A stretch of 64,000 nt of DNA from Streptomyces sp. WZ-12 (GCF_028898845.1 NZ_CP118574.1:620001-684000), one strand, 5' to 3'. Shown: positions 42,363-52,352, numbered from the stretch's first letter. Notes: a model not told the origin generated them from the letters alone. Made by a program: numbers and translations.

Positions 42363-43529
42363 GTGCTTAGCTCGGGCCGAGCGCAAGCTTCTGTCCACCC
42401 GAGGGGATGGCACCCGATAACGCGCCCCACCCGCCCCGCCTTCACCGTCGACCGCCGACACCGCTGGCGACTGCGCACGCCGGACGGCGACCCGTTCCTG
42501 TCGGTGGGCGTCGTCCATGCCGACGACACCAACCTGCGCTATCCGCACAATCTCGCCATCTACCAGTCCCGGTACGGGAGTTCGCGACGGCGGTGGCTGC
42601 GAGAAGGGCTCGTTCCCGACCTGAAGGACTGGGGATTCAACACCCTGGGCTGGACGTCGGAGTACATCAGCGGCGCGGGGCTCGCCTCAGAGGGCGCTGT
42701 CGTCGACCTGGGCCACTCCGAGGGCCTGCCGCCTGAAGAACTGGCCGGCGCCGGTATCCCCTACACGCTCTCGCTGCGCGCGGTCGAGATCGAGTACTGG
42801 AACGGCTTCCCCGCCTACCGCGACCCCCGTGACCCCACCTTCGCGCAGTGGTGCGATCACCTTGCCAGGACGGTGTGCCGCCCGGACGACCCGAACCTCC
42901 TTGGCTACTTCCTCGTCGATGCACCCTGCTGGAACCGCCATCCTGCCGGCGCCGGGTATCCGGCCTCCGAACTCCCGGCGATCGCCGAGGCGTACTACCG
43001 CATCAGCACCGAGGCGATCCGACGGCACGACCCGAACCACCTGATCCTGGGAGACCGTTACGGCACCCGGGCCGGCGTGCCCGAAGCCGTGCTCGACGCG
43101 ATGGCTCCCCGCGTCGACGTGCTGTCAGTGCAGACCTTTCCCGGGCTGGACCCCGCGAGCCTGGACGCCGCCCTGGATCAGATCGGCCGCTGGCACGAGC
43201 GGACGAAGCGCCCCGTCCTGATCGCCGACACCGGCAACTGGTGCCCCACGACGATGAGCCCCGGACGCACGGGGTCCGCGCGCGACCAACGTGAACGCGG
43301 TGCCGGTTACACCGCTTCCGCGGAGGCGTTCGCGGCGCACCCATGGTGCCTGGGTTGGCACTGGTGCGGCTGGCTGGAGAACCCGCAACGCGGCTTCGGA
43401 CTCAAGGACCCCTGGGACGAGCCCTACCGGGATCTCACCGAACAAGTCGCAGAGACCAACCGCCGCTTGCTGGAACAGGTCAACCACGACGAGGGCGACC
43501 GGACCGCTCGTTCCGCACCCCTCCGATGA
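42363..43529 (+). CDS. Putative glycoside-hydrolase-like TIM-barrel protein (agarase-like)
   Basis: About 388 aa if GTG 42363 is the start; no ATG is available in frame before the conserved sequence, and GAGGGGA at about 42401 suggests initiation could be nearer RRHRWRLRTPDG. The barrel opens FLSVGVVHADDTNLRYPHNL, then DLKDWGFNTLGWTS, LLGYFLVDAPCW, HLILGDRYGTRAG, VDVLSVQTFPGLDP, VLIADTGNW and WCLGWHWCGWLENP. This resembles uncharacterised agarase-like glycosidases, but the usual 'N-E-P' acid and the C-terminal Glu nucleophile are not evident (Asp occurs in both places). No signal peptide. Confidence 0.6.
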   Translation: MLSSGRAQASVHPRGWHPITRPTRPAFTVDRRHRWRLRTPDGDPFLSVGVVHADDTNLRYPHNLAIYQSRYGSSRRRWLREGLVPDLKDWGFNTLGWTSEYISGAGLASEGAVVDLGHSEGLPPEELAGAGIPYTLSLRAVEIEYWNGFPAYRDPRDPTFAQWCDHLARTVCRPDDPNLLGYFLVDAPCWNRHPAGAGYPASELPAIAEAYYRISTEAIRRHDPNHLILGDRYGTRAGVPEAVLDAMAPRVDVLSVQTFPGLDPASLDAALDQIGRWHERTKRPVLIADTGNWCPTTMSPGRTGSARDQRERGAGYTASAEAFAAHPWCLGWHWCGWLENPQRGFGLKDPWDEPYRDLTEQVAETNRRLLEQVNHDEGDRTARSAPLR

Positions 43530-43769
43530 CGAGGAGGCACCGGCTCCGGTTCGGCGGACTGCCGACGCTTGAGGGTGACCCGCTCTCCCACATCGGCAGG
43601 GGCAGCGGGTCTCGTTCCGCGCCGCTGACCGCGTCGTGCGGGAACTCGGCCTGGACCGGCTGGGCCTACGTGGCGTTCGTGTTCGGCGTCCTCACCCGCG
43701 CGGCCGTGGGCCGGATCCCAGACGTCCGAGTTGACGGGCACCCCGAACCCAGGAAGGCACGATGCCGCT

Positions 43770-44822
43770 ATGCATCACGTTGTGGCCAGGCTCGACGCGC
43801 TCGACCCGGAAGCGGGCGCGGCGATGCGCGTCATCGGGCGGTTCGACGAACTCGTCGCGGGACGCGCGGGGCTGGAGCCGATCCTCGCCGCGGTGGCGGG
43901 TCTGACCGGCTCGCCTGCGCGTCTGATCGACGCGCGCCTCCGCGTCGCCCTACGTGCAGACGTGGACGGGCGCGTCACGCGGGCCCGTGGCCCGGTCGAG
44001 CCTCGTTGGCCGGCAGCGCCGCTGGAGCCCGCTGGCGCACCGGCCCTGTGGCTCGAACACCTCGGCCCGCCCTCCTTGTTGGCGGGAATGGTCCTTGACC
44101 GGGCCGCCTTCGCCGCCCGCGAGGTGCTGCGCCGCACCCGCGGCGTGTCCCGTATGGCCCCGGAGACCTTCCCCGACGACCCCGCCGCCATCGAGGTACT
44201 GCTCGACAGCGGTGCGCGCGAGGACGATCGGCGGCACGCGGCAGGGCTGCTGGATCTGCCGGACGACGCGAGGGCGCGGGCGGTCGCTCCCGCTGACGGA
44301 GCCGCCACGATCGTCACTGCCGACAAGGTCGCCAACGACGGCGCGGCGCGTAGGTGGAAGGGCACCGGACGGGTCGGCTTCGGCCCGATCGTGCCCTTGC
44401 TGGACCTGCCGCACTCGTGGGATCAGGCGCGCACGGCCCTGCGTTTCGCGGCGGAGGGCACGGACCACGACCCGGGACCGAGCACGGTCTATGCCGAGGA
44501 GCTCGGCGCCGTGATGCTGCTGGCGGGCGGGCTCGACCCGGCTTCGCCGCCGGCTGACGTCCGCGCGCTGGAGCGGGCCGCCCGATCCGGTCCCGGCGTG
44601 CTGCGCACCCTGGTGGAGTTCACCTCGCACGCCAGCCTCCGACTCGCGGCGGCAGCGCTCTACCTGCACCACTCCACGCTCACCGACCGGATCGCGGCCA
44701 TTGAACACGACCTCGGCTTCCCCGTCCGCGACCCCCAGGGCCGGCTGCGGGTACAGACCGCACTCGCCGTGCGGCGCCTGCTGCTGCACCCGCCCAACTG
44801 CCCGACACCACCGACGAGTTGA
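43770..44822 (+). CDS. PucR-type helix-turn-helix regulator
   Basis: 350 aa from ATG 43770. The N-terminal two thirds look like a degenerate GAF-like sensor region (ILAAVAGLTGSPARLIDARLRVALRADVDG). The C-terminus has the PucR HTH_30 block: LRTLVEFTSHASLRLAAAALYLHHSTLTDRIAAIEHDLGFPVRDPQ. Such proteins often activate catabolic genes. It ends 9 bases before the end of the convergent CocE-type gene. Confidence 0.8.
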   Translation: MHHVVARLDALDPEAGAAMRVIGRFDELVAGRAGLEPILAAVAGLTGSPARLIDARLRVALRADVDGRVTRARGPVEPRWPAAPLEPAGAPALWLEHLGPPSLLAGMVLDRAAFAAREVLRRTRGVSRMAPETFPDDPAAIEVLLDSGAREDDRRHAAGLLDLPDDARARAVAPADGAATIVTADKVANDGAARRWKGTGRVGFGPIVPLLDLPHSWDQARTALRFAAEGTDHDPGPSTVYAEELGAVMLLAGGLDPASPPADVRALERAARSGPGVLRTLVEFTSHASLRLAAAALYLHHSTLTDRIAAIEHDLGFPVRDPQGRLRVQTALAVRRLLLHPPNCPTPPTS

Positions 44823-44831
44823 CGGGGCGGG

Positions 44832-46574
44832 CTAACGGCGGATGACCGGCAGGATGACTCGGCTGGGGTACTCCGCGCCGCGGTGGATCCGGTTGACCGC
44901 GACGGCCATCTCAGAGAGGTACTCCTGCGCGATGACCTTGCCGGTGTTGGAATTGCGGTCGTAGCGCGGGAAGTTACTGCTGGAGACCTCCACCATGATC
45001 CGGTGGCCCGGCAGGAAGACGTTGGCCGTGGCGATCAGATCGACCCCGATCTCATACACCGTGTCCGGGGTGATGGGCTCGGGCTCCGCGAGCGAGTTCC
45101 GGTAGCGCATCCGCTGAATGCCCTCGCACAAGATGATCGCGCGGCCGTCCGGATGCACGTCGACGAGCTTCGCCGTGACATCCGTGTCGGGCGCCGAGGA
45201 GCTGACGAACAGCGTGGCCGTGACGGGTCCCGTGACCTCCAGTGGCTCGTCCAACACGTCGGAGACGAACACGAGCACATCGTCGCGATCGTGCAGCGGC
45301 CGCTGATCTGCCGGGCCGTCGTAGCCCCCCATGTTCATCATCGTGCCGCCCAGAGAGGGCACGGGCCGGCGAGGGTCGTAGAGATAGGTGTCGACGAACT
45401 CCTCCGTCGGCTCGGCCGGTGCGAGCGCGCCCGCGCCGGCCGAGCTGTTGGCCGGCCCGGCACCGCACAGGTAATAGGCCGTGTACTCGGTGTCCGGCAA
45501 CGGCCAGTCCGGCTCGTCGCGCCACTGATCGGTGCCCATGACGAACAGGCGCACCGGTTCCCCGCCGTCCAACGCGTCCGCCCGCCCCTTCAACCACCGG
45601 TCGAAGAACGCGATCTGCGGCCCGGTCAGCAGCGCGGCATCCGTGCTCGCCGTGATCCCGAAGCCGCGGTCGGGGAAGTAGCCGAGGAACCCACTGGGGT
45701 TGTGGCTCCACGGGCCGATGATCAGCCGTTGGCCTGCGCGCGCCTGCGCCGATCCGGCGCGCGCCTTCATCTCGGTGTAGGCCCGCAGGGTCTCACCGAT
45801 GAACACGTCGTACCAGCCGCCGATGTGCAGCGCCGGCGTCGTGATCGACTCGACCGCGTCCAGCGCGGCGACCTGCGCCCAGGCTTCATCACGGCTGGCG
45901 TGCCCGATCGCGGTGTCGGCGATCCACGGCAGGTACTTGGCGATCAGCGGGTGCTCGGCAACCGGGGTGTGCTCGGTCAGCAGCGTGCGGTCCGCCAAGG
46001 AGGCGGCCAACTGCGGGATGTCCAAACCCGCTTCGCGTCCCTCGACAACGGCGCGCCGGGCCTCGTTGAGGGACATCATCGTCGCCCAGGCAAGCGTCGT
46101 GTCCAGCGACAGGGCGCCACCGCGGGAGTGCCACGGCGCCCGGTAGAGGTCGGCGGAGGTCACCGCGGGAGCGATCGCCTTGAGCGCCGGCACGCCGGTC
46201 GCGGCGGCCTGCCACTGCACGAACCCGAGGTAGGACGGTCCCCACATGCCCACGTTGCCGTTGCACCATTCCTGGCCCGCCAGCCACGAAACCGCCTCGG
46301 CGCCGTCCGCCGCGTCGTGGACGTGGGGAACGAAGATCCCGTCCGAGCCGAAGGTTCCCCGACAGTCCTGGAAGACCACGGCATACCCGGCGCGCATCAT
46401 CGCGAACAGGTTCGGGGAGGTGCCCCCCAACTGCCCGATCGTCTCCTTGCCGTAGGGCGTACGCACCAGCAGTACCGGCACCGGCTCCGGCGTCACCGGC
46501 CGCCAGACATTGGTCGCCAGCTCGGTACCGTCCGTCATCCGTACCGGAACGTCAAAAGCCACATCGAACCGCAT
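44832..46574 (-). CDS. CocE/NonD-family hydrolase (cocaine-esterase/X-Pro-peptidase type)
   Basis: 580 aa from ATG 46574. N-terminal alpha/beta domain: VPVRMTDGTELATNVWRPV, LVRTPYGKE, VVFQDCRGTFGSDG and the nucleophile motif GMWGPSYLGFVQW (Ser). IGGWYDVFIG and IGPWSHN supply Asp and His regions; the last third is the PepX C-terminal jelly-roll (TATLFVSSSAPDTDVTAKLV). Cytoplasmic. It probably hydrolyses an ester or amide. A tandem repeat and palindrome lie upstream, between it and the divergent CoA-transferase gene. Confidence 0.9.
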   Translation of the reverse strand: MRFDVAFDVPVRMTDGTELATNVWRPVTPEPVPVLLVRTPYGKETIGQLGGTSPNLFAMMRAGYAVVFQDCRGTFGSDGIFVPHVHDAADGAEAVSWLAGQEWCNGNVGMWGPSYLGFVQWQAAATGVPALKAIAPAVTSADLYRAPWHSRGGALSLDTTLAWATMMSLNEARRAVVEGREAGLDIPQLAASLADRTLLTEHTPVAEHPLIAKYLPWIADTAIGHASRDEAWAQVAALDAVESITTPALHIGGWYDVFIGETLRAYTEMKARAGSAQARAGQRLIIGPWSHNPSGFLGYFPDRGFGITASTDAALLTGPQIAFFDRWLKGRADALDGGEPVRLFVMGTDQWRDEPDWPLPDTEYTAYYLCGAGPANSSAGAGALAPAEPTEEFVDTYLYDPRRPVPSLGGTMMNMGGYDGPADQRPLHDRDDVLVFVSDVLDEPLEVTGPVTATLFVSSSAPDTDVTAKLVDVHPDGRAIILCEGIQRMRYRNSLAEPEPITPDTVYEIGVDLIATANVFLPGHRIMVEVSSSNFPRYDRNSNTGKVIAQEYLSEMAVAVNRIHRGAEYPSRVILPVIRR

Positions 46575-46598
46575 CGTTCACCTGCCTGTCTCACACCG

Positions 46599-46640
46599 TC
46601 TCAAGTACACGCTGTTCTCAAGTACACGCTGTCTCAAGTA
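46599..46640. repeat. 17-bp direct repeats upstream of the CocE-type gene
   Basis: TCTCAAGTACACGCTGT occurs at 46599-46615 and 46616-46632, and its first nine bases recur to 46640. It begins 25 bases beyond the start codon, so it may be a tandem operator. Confidence 0.8.
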
Positions 46641-46681
46641 ATCGGCCCCTTGGAGCAGGCAGGCTAGGCGAGAACTCCCCT

Positions 46682-46712
46682 GCCAAGTGGTGGGAATCTC
46701 CCGCCACTTGGC
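46682..46712. promoter_or_regulatory. 31-bp near-perfect palindrome between divergent genes
   Basis: GCCAAGTGG...CCACTTGGC with an inner GGGA/TCCC pair; only the centre and one pair break the symmetry. It lies between the CocE-type and CoA-transferase starts and may be an operator for either or both. Confidence 0.65.
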
Positions 46713-46995
46713 GAGAGGCGAGCCCCGCAGGCGAAGCTACAGTTCCTTGCGCGAGGCGCGCCCCACTGGTCGGCTGCCTGCGTGAGCACCGGACCACGCG
46801 CCCTTGGCAGCACACCTACCTCTCCGGCCGCCGGCCGTTCCGACCAGAAGGCCGTGGAGATCCTCGGCGTACGTGCCGGCACCGCCGGTTCCCGGAAGCA
46901 CGGTGCCCGGGCCAAGCCGCGCACCCGGCGAGCGGCAAAAGCGATCGGTCGGGCAGGCCGGGGGCACCCGGCTCGCCCGGGATTGAAGGTGACCT

Positions 46996-48426
46996 GTGAT
47001 CGAACTACGGCTCAACGACAACGAACTGAGTCCGCTGGCCGCGTTGCTGGCCCAGATGGGACTCGGCGACGCCTTCCACGGCGACGCGACGCTACACGGG
47101 ACCGACCCCGTCATCCGCTCCCCGCACCGCCTCGGCGAGGCCTCCGCCACAGCCCAACTCGCCATCGGTGCCGCGGTGTCCGCGATCTGGGAGCGGCGCA
47201 CCGGCCAGATCGGCGACGTGGAGATCGACATCGAGCACGCCCTGCACTACCTGCACCCCACGCACTTCGTCCGCCAGTCCGGCCACGCCATCGACGTGGG
47301 TGCCGAACGCGTCGCGGCCAACGGCCTGTTCGCGTGCGCCGATGACCGCTACGTGATGCTGGAGGCGGGACCCCCCTACGCCAAGCTGCTGGACGGCTAC
47401 CTGAACTTCTTCGACTGCGGCAACAACCGCGCGGCCCTCGCCCGCGAAGTCGCCCGCTGGCACTCCGAAGACCTGGAGGAGGCCCTCACTGCGGCGGGCC
47501 TGCCCTGCTGCCGAGCCTTCACCAGGGAGCAGTGGCTGGAGCATCCGCAGGGCCGGCTGCTCCAGCGCACTCCCGTCGTGGAGATTGTGAAGATCGCCGA
47601 CACCGCCCCCGTGCCGTGGACGCCGACGGCCGCCTCCCCCCTCGACGGGCTGCGCGTTCTGGACTTCACCCACGTCCTCGCCGGTCCGCGCAGCGCACGG
47701 ACCCTCGCCGAATACGGCGCCGAGGTGCTCCACATCAGCGCCCCGCAGTACCCGGACACCATGGCCCAGCACCTTGGCGTCGACGTCGGCAAGCACTGCG
47801 CGTACCTCGACCTGCGCGAGCCCGCCCAGCTCAGCCGCATGCGGGAACTGGCCGCCGAAGCAGACGTGTTCACCACTACTTGGCGCCCGGACGTCAATGA
47901 CCGGTTCGGCCTCACCCCCGCCCAACTCGCGGCCGGAAGTACGCACGGCATCGTGTACATGAGCGCCAACGCCTACGGCCACCAGGGCCCTTGGGCCCGC
48001 CGGCCAGGATTCGACCAGAACGGGCAGGTCGCTTCCGGCTTCGCCGCGCGCGAGGGGGCGCCGGGGAGGCCCCGCTTCTCCCCCGTCTTCTACCTGGCCG
48101 ACCTGATCACCGGATACCTGGCCGCCGCGGGCATGATGGCCGCCCTGCTGCGCCGGTCCGTGGAGGGCGGTTCCTACCACGTGCGGCTCTCCCTCACCCG
48201 CAGCGCGATGTGGGTACAGGAACTCGGCCTCATCGACGAACAACTCCTCGCGGGTGTGTCCGAGAAGGACACCCACCCAGCGCGGACGGTCACCTTCGAC
48301 ACCGCCTACGGCGCCGTCACCAACCTCGCCCCGCCGTTGGCCTTCTCCAACCTGCCGCTGCCGCGCGCCGAACGACTCGTCCCCTACGGCGCCGACCCGG
48401 CGCTCTGGAAACCCCGAACCGGCTGA
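46996..48426 (+). CDS. CaiB/BaiF-family CoA transferase
   Basis: 476 aa from GTG 46996. An N-terminal section (PVIRSPHRLGEASATAQLAI...VMLEAGPPYAKLLDGYLNFF) resembles a truncated family half-domain; the second half has LDGLRVLDFTHVLAGPRSARTLAEYGAEV, CAYLDLREP, ADVFTTTWRPDVNDRFGLT and DQNGQVASGFAAREG. The family moves CoA between carboxylic acids through an Asp-linked intermediate; the usual catalytic Asp region is not unambiguous here. It diverges from the CocE-type gene. Confidence 0.82.
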   Translation: MIELRLNDNELSPLAALLAQMGLGDAFHGDATLHGTDPVIRSPHRLGEASATAQLAIGAAVSAIWERRTGQIGDVEIDIEHALHYLHPTHFVRQSGHAIDVGAERVAANGLFACADDRYVMLEAGPPYAKLLDGYLNFFDCGNNRAALAREVARWHSEDLEEALTAAGLPCCRAFTREQWLEHPQGRLLQRTPVVEIVKIADTAPVPWTPTAASPLDGLRVLDFTHVLAGPRSARTLAEYGAEVLHISAPQYPDTMAQHLGVDVGKHCAYLDLREPAQLSRMRELAAEADVFTTTWRPDVNDRFGLTPAQLAAGSTHGIVYMSANAYGHQGPWARRPGFDQNGQVASGFAAREGAPGRPRFSPVFYLADLITGYLAAAGMMAALLRRSVEGGSYHVRLSLTRSAMWVQELGLIDEQLLAGVSEKDTHPARTVTFDTAYGAVTNLAPPLAFSNLPLPRAERLVPYGADPALWKPRTG

Positions 48427-48476
48427 CGGCACCGACGACGGAGCACCGTCACCGACTCGCCGATCCTCCTCGTGAT

Positions 48477-48833
48477 TCAGACCTGGTTGTTCCACATCCG
48501 GAACATCGTGCACTTGGCGTTCTTGTCGAAGGTCACGGTCCAGAGGTTGGCGAAGGTGCCCAGTTCCGTGTAGCGGCCGATGCCCTCGATCGCGGCGGTG
48601 TCGCCGTTGAGGGTGAGGAGGGACCACTCGAACTCCCAGCCGCCCTCCTGCCACGGTGCGCGACCGAGCCAGCCGTCGATGATCGCCTCGCGGCCGAACC
48701 AGTCGGTCTCGTATGGCCATTCGTGGTATTCGGCCCGCGCGGTGAACAGTGCGGCGATGTCCTTCCTACTGTTGGTGGTCCAGGCCCGCACGTACCCTCC
48801 GACCCAGTCGCGCACCTGCTGTTCGGTCACCAT
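48477..48833 (-). CDS. SnoaL/NTF2-like protein
   Basis: 118 aa from ATG 48833 with GAAAGG upstream. Pattern VRDWVGGYVRAWTTNSRKDI, AEYHEWPYETDWFGREAIIDGW, WEFEWSLLTLNGDTAAIEG and a final strand KCTMFRMWNNQ, close to SnoaL-like proteins found beside SDR genes. Lies 35 bases downstream of an SDR gene on the same strand, so probably in one operon with it. Confidence 0.82.
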   Translation of the reverse strand: MVTEQQVRDWVGGYVRAWTTNSRKDIAALFTARAEYHEWPYETDWFGREAIIDGWLGRAPWQEGGWEFEWSLLTLNGDTAAIEGIGRYTELGTFANLWTVTFDKNAKCTMFRMWNNQV

Positions 48834-48868
48834 CGGTGCTGCCTTTCCGTGACGCATGTACCGGGTCC

Positions 48869-49612
48869 TCAGCCTTGGGCCGTGGGCCGGACGACGAGTT
48901 CGTTGACGTCCACGTCGGCGGGCTGACTGAGGGCGTAGAGGATCGCTTCGCCGATCGCCGCGGCGGGGATCGCGATGCCCATCTGCTCCCGCACCGCGTC
49001 CTTGACCACGCTGTCGCCGATCGACCAGGTCAGCTCGCTGTGGGTCAGGCCCGGGCTGATCACGGTGACCCGCAGCTCCCGGCTCTCCTGGCGCAGTCCC
49101 TCCGACAGGGCGCGGACGGCGTGTTTGGTGGCGCTGTAGACGGCCGCGGTCGGGTCGACCCGCAGCCCTGAGACGGAGGAGAGGTTCACGATGTGCCCGC
49201 TGCGCTGGGCTTGCATGAGCGGCAGGACGGCGGCGATGCCGTGCAGGACCCCGCGCAGGTTCACGTCGATCATGCGGTTCCATTCATCGACCCTCAGCGC
49301 GTCCAGGCGCGACAACGGCATGATGCCGGCGTTGTTGACCAGGACGTCGACGCGCCCGTATCGGTCGTGCGCGGCCGCGACGAAGGACCGCACGCTGGCC
49401 TGGTCGGTCACGTCCAACTCATGCGGGAGCGTGCTGCCGCCGCGGGCCTCGATGTCCTTGGCGAGGGCGGCCAGGCGGTCGGTGCGCCGCGCCCCGAGAA
49501 CCACGTGGTGGCCCGCGGCGGCGAGCCGTCTGGCGGTGGCCTCGCCGATACCGCTGCTGGCCCCGGTGATCAGGACCACCTTCGAGGCGACCGTGGTGGA
49601 CGGGTTGGACAT
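48869..49612 (-). CDS. Short-chain dehydrogenase/reductase (SDR)
   Basis: 247 aa from ATG 49612. Classical [11 protein letters not shown] (16-23), NNAG (about 92), Ser in NLSSVSG and Y-x-x-x-K in [13 protein letters not shown] (about 156-160), with ISPGLT after it. NADP preference is suggested by Arg in LGARRTDR. The substrate is unknown. Operon with the SnoaL-like gene; diverges from an MmyB-like regulator gene. Confidence 0.92.
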   Translation of the reverse strand: MSNPSTTVASKVVLITGASSGIGEATARRLAAAGHHVVLGARRTDRLAALAKDIEARGGSTLPHELDVTDQASVRSFVAAAHDRYGRVDVLVNNAGIMPLSRLDALRVDEWNRMIDVNLRGVLHGIAAVLPLMQAQRSGHIVNLSSVSGLRVDPTAAVYSATKHAVRALSEGLRQESRELRVTVISPGLTHSELTWSIGDSVVKDAVREQMGIAIPAAAIGEAILYALSQPADVDVNELVVRPTAQG

Positions 49613-49758
49613 GGGATTCCCTTCGAGGTACGAGGCGTCGACGGCCGCGTGGTGCGTCGGCCGGCCGGTGTCACCAGGATGTGCCCGATCGCGCGCGGGC
49701 GGCAGGACGGGTCTTCCTGGGTGCGCCGCTCCTAGGAACCGCGGCGTACGATCCCGGC

Positions 49759-50607
49759 ATGAGTGGCAATGAACTGGGGGAATTCCTGCTGGCCCGGCGC
49801 TCCCGGGTCAGCCCGGCCGACGCCGGACTTCCGCGCTCACGAGGCCGCCGCGTCAGCGGACTGCGGCGCGAGGAGGTGGCCGTCCTGGCGGGTGTCAGCG
49901 CGGACTACTACGCCCGGTTGGAACAGGGCCGTGAGCGGCATCCCTCCGGCCAGGTCGTCGACGCCCTCGCGCGGGCCCTGCACCTGGATTCCGACGCCTG
50001 CTGGCACGCCTACCGCCTGGCCGGGCTCGTTCCCAGCGCCCAGGGCCCCGTCTCGGACGAGGAGCGCGTCGCCCCCGAACTGCTGCGGCTGATGGACGCC
50101 TTCCCGACGGCAGTGGCCTACGTGGTCAACCGGCGCCTGGACGTCCTCGCCTCGAACGCACTCGCCGACGCCCTGCTCTCCCCGCTCACGGACCCGCGCG
50201 GCATGGTCCGTTCACTGTTCTGCGACCCCGCGGCCCGGGACCTGTTCGTCGACTGGCACGCCGTGGCCCGCGACACCGTCGCCGCGCTACGACTGGCCCA
50301 CGGCCACGACCGGCACGACCCCCGCATGTCCGCCCTGATCGAGGGCCTGCTCGCGCAGAGCGAGGAGTTCGCCGCACTGTGGAACCATCAGGACGTCGGT
50401 CGCCTGGGCAGCAAGACCAAGACCTTCCGCCATCCGCAGGCGGGTCAACTGACGCTCGCATACCAGACGTTCGAGGTTCAGGACGCGCCCGGCCAGTGCC
50501 TCCTGGTCGGCACCGCAGAGCCGGGAAGCCCGGACGCCCGCCGCCTGGCCCTGCTTGGCTCCCACCGCGCCGAAGCGGACGAGAGCGTCACCGTCGGCCG
50601 GCGGTAA
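49759..50607 (+). CDS. XRE-type regulator with MmyB-like ligand-binding domain
   Basis: 282 aa from ATG 49759. N-terminal [49 protein letters not shown] (about 30-59). The rest is the MmyB domain: [29 protein letters not shown] and [33 protein letters not shown]. Such regulators often bind fatty-acid-like or metabolite ligands. Probably controls the divergent SDR/SnoaL unit. Confidence 0.9.
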   Translation: MSGNELGEFLLARRSRVSPADAGLPRSRGRRVSGLRREEVAVLAGVSADYYARLEQGRERHPSGQVVDALARALHLDSDACWHAYRLAGLVPSAQGPVSDEERVAPELLRLMDAFPTAVAYVVNRRLDVLASNALADALLSPLTDPRGMVRSLFCDPAARDLFVDWHAVARDTVAALRLAHGHDRHDPRMSALIEGLLAQSEEFAALWNHQDVGRLGSKTKTFRHPQAGQLTLAYQTFEVQDAPGQCLLVGTAEPGSPDARRLALLGSHRAEADESVTVGRR

Positions 50608-50911
50608 CGGAAGTTCCCGCCGCTCGTCGAAACCTCTCGCGCAGTGGCCGTCACGTCAGCCGTCGTCGATCTCCCGAGGAGGGTCGGTGACCCTGCTCCC
50701 CTCCAGCACGCCCCTGCGCGGCACCCCGGGCCTGGGCGTCTACCCCACCATGACGCCGGGAGCGGAGCCGCATCGAAGCCGCCCCGCATTCGCGGCCAGC
50801 GTGAAGCGAACTCGGCGTCGAGACACGGAACTTGAAGGGCGAGATACGTGAAGATCCGCACAGCGGTGGAGGCAAAGGGGGCGGCGTGCGTGGATCCGGA
50901 AGGAAGCGGTG
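50608..50911. other. Gene-free interval
   Basis: No supported gene between the MmyB-like regulator and the serine hydrolase. It should hold the promoter of the latter; no clear repeat was seen. Confidence 0.4.
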
Positions 50912-52063
50912 ATGGACGACAACGTGGTGCGGGGTGTGGTGGCCGACGGCTTCGAGTCGGTGCGTGAGGAGTTCGCCGCGGTCGTGGCCGGGGAGGACGG
51001 CGACTACGCCGCGCAGCTCGTGGCCTACCGGCACGGGGAACGGGTCGTCGACCTGTGGACGGGGCCGGGGATCACCGGGGATTCACTGTTCGGCGCGTAC
51101 TCCGCGTCCAAGGGCGCCACGCACCTGGTCGTCGCCTCACTCGTCCAAGAAGGCGTGTTGGACCTGGAGCAGAAGGTCAGCCACTACTGGCCGCAGTTCG
51201 CGGTGAAGGGCAAAGGAGACCTGGTTCTGCGGGAGTTGCTGGCGCACCGGGCCGGCCTCGTCGGGGCAGAGGCAGGGTTCACGGTCGAGGAACTCGCCGA
51301 TGACCAGCACGTCGCCGAGCGCCTCGGTGCGCAGCGCCCGTACTGGCGGCCCGGTGCCGCGTTCGGCTACCACGCGCTGGTGATGGGGGCACTGAGTGGC
51401 GAGGTGGTGCGCCGCGCCACCGGGCGTAGCGTCCAGGAGCTGTTCGCCGAGCGGATCCGCGAGCCGTACGGGGTTGACTTCCACCTCGGGCTGCCGCAGG
51501 AACAAGAACCCCGGTTCCTCAGCGCCCAACCGATGGCGGCGACTCCCGAGCGACTGGCCCTGCTGGCAGCGTCCGCGAGCGGCCCGAACAGCCTGTCCGG
51601 CATCGCCTTCAACCGCCATCACCCGCAGAACCCGCAGGTGTGGGAGCTGCCGAACTTCCAGATCGTCCGCACCTTGGGAACGGCCTCGTTCGGCGGAGTG
51701 GCCTCGGCGCGCGGTCTGGCCCGGATGTACGCGGCTGCGATCGGTCCCGTGGACGGCACGGCCCCGCTGCTCGAACCGGAGACCCTCGCGACGGTCGGCC
51801 AGATCCAGTCCACCGGACGCGATGTGGTCCTCGGCGAACAGAAGGCATTCACCATCGGCTTCCATGCCACCTGCGCGTACTACCCGCAGCTCGGTCAGGG
51901 CGCGTTCGGCCACAGCGGCGCGGGCGGCCAACAAGCCTTCGCCGACCCGCGCAACGGCATCGCCTACGGCTACACCCGCCGGCGCACCCCCTTCCCCGCC
52001 GCCGCAGGCCCGGAGAACGACCGCCTCATCCGCGCCCTGTACGAGGCCCGCCCCGCGCGGTGA
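50912..52063 (+). CDS. EstB-type serine hydrolase (beta-lactamase fold)
   Basis: 383 aa from ATG 50912, chosen because GGAAGGAAG precedes it; the GTG just before is an alternative. S-x-x-K motif AYSASKGATHL at about residue 70, Y-x-x motif FGYHALVMGAL at about 152 and C-terminal FGHSGAGGQQ (H-x-G). These are marks of family VIII carboxylesterases. No signal peptide. A hairpin terminator follows. Confidence 0.87.
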   Translation: MDDNVVRGVVADGFESVREEFAAVVAGEDGDYAAQLVAYRHGERVVDLWTGPGITGDSLFGAYSASKGATHLVVASLVQEGVLDLEQKVSHYWPQFAVKGKGDLVLRELLAHRAGLVGAEAGFTVEELADDQHVAERLGAQRPYWRPGAAFGYHALVMGALSGEVVRRATGRSVQELFAERIREPYGVDFHLGLPQEQEPRFLSAQPMAATPERLALLAASASGPNSLSGIAFNRHHPQNPQVWELPNFQIVRTLGTASFGGVASARGLARMYAAAIGPVDGTAPLLEPETLATVGQIQSTGRDVVLGEQKAFTIGFHATCAYYPQLGQGAFGHSGAGGQQAFADPRNGIAYGYTRRRTPFPAAAGPENDRLIRALYEARPAR

Positions 52064-52162
52064 CGCACGCGGCGGGCGAGTGGGGTGGCCAACCCGCTCG
52101 CGCCCACGGGCGTTTGAACACCCATCAACTCCCCCGTGAGGAGCTGCTGTACAGGGGTCGCG

Positions 52163-52219
52163 GAAGTCGCGTCTGCCGCGGCACCGGAGGCGCAGTCTGC
52201 GCCCGCGGCAGGCGACTTC
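52163..52219 (+). terminator. Long hairpin downstream of the serine hydrolase
   Basis: GAAGTCGCGTCTGCCGCGG (52163-52181) pairs with CCGCGGCAGGCGACTTC (52203-52219), a 17-bp stem with a 2-base bulge and 21-base loop. No T-run. Confidence 0.6.
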
Positions 52220-52274
52220 GCCCTCCCGGCCCGGCCGAGATTCGGATTCGGCCCGCCGCGCCCCGAACAGTAAC

Positions 52275-52328
52275 CGGATAGGTAATCCGAATGCGTGCTA
52301 CCGTCCCGCTAACCGGATGAACTATCCG
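52275..52328. promoter_or_regulatory. Two TetR-type operators (CGGAT-N5-ATCCG) upstream of the SDR
   Basis: CGGATAGGTAATCCG at 52275-52289 and CGGATGAACTATCCG at 52314-52328, 39 bases apart. The same pattern recurs before the TetR gene (53280-53294). Confidence 0.82.
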
Positions 52329-52352
52329 GATGCCTACGGGAGCGGAGGGCAC

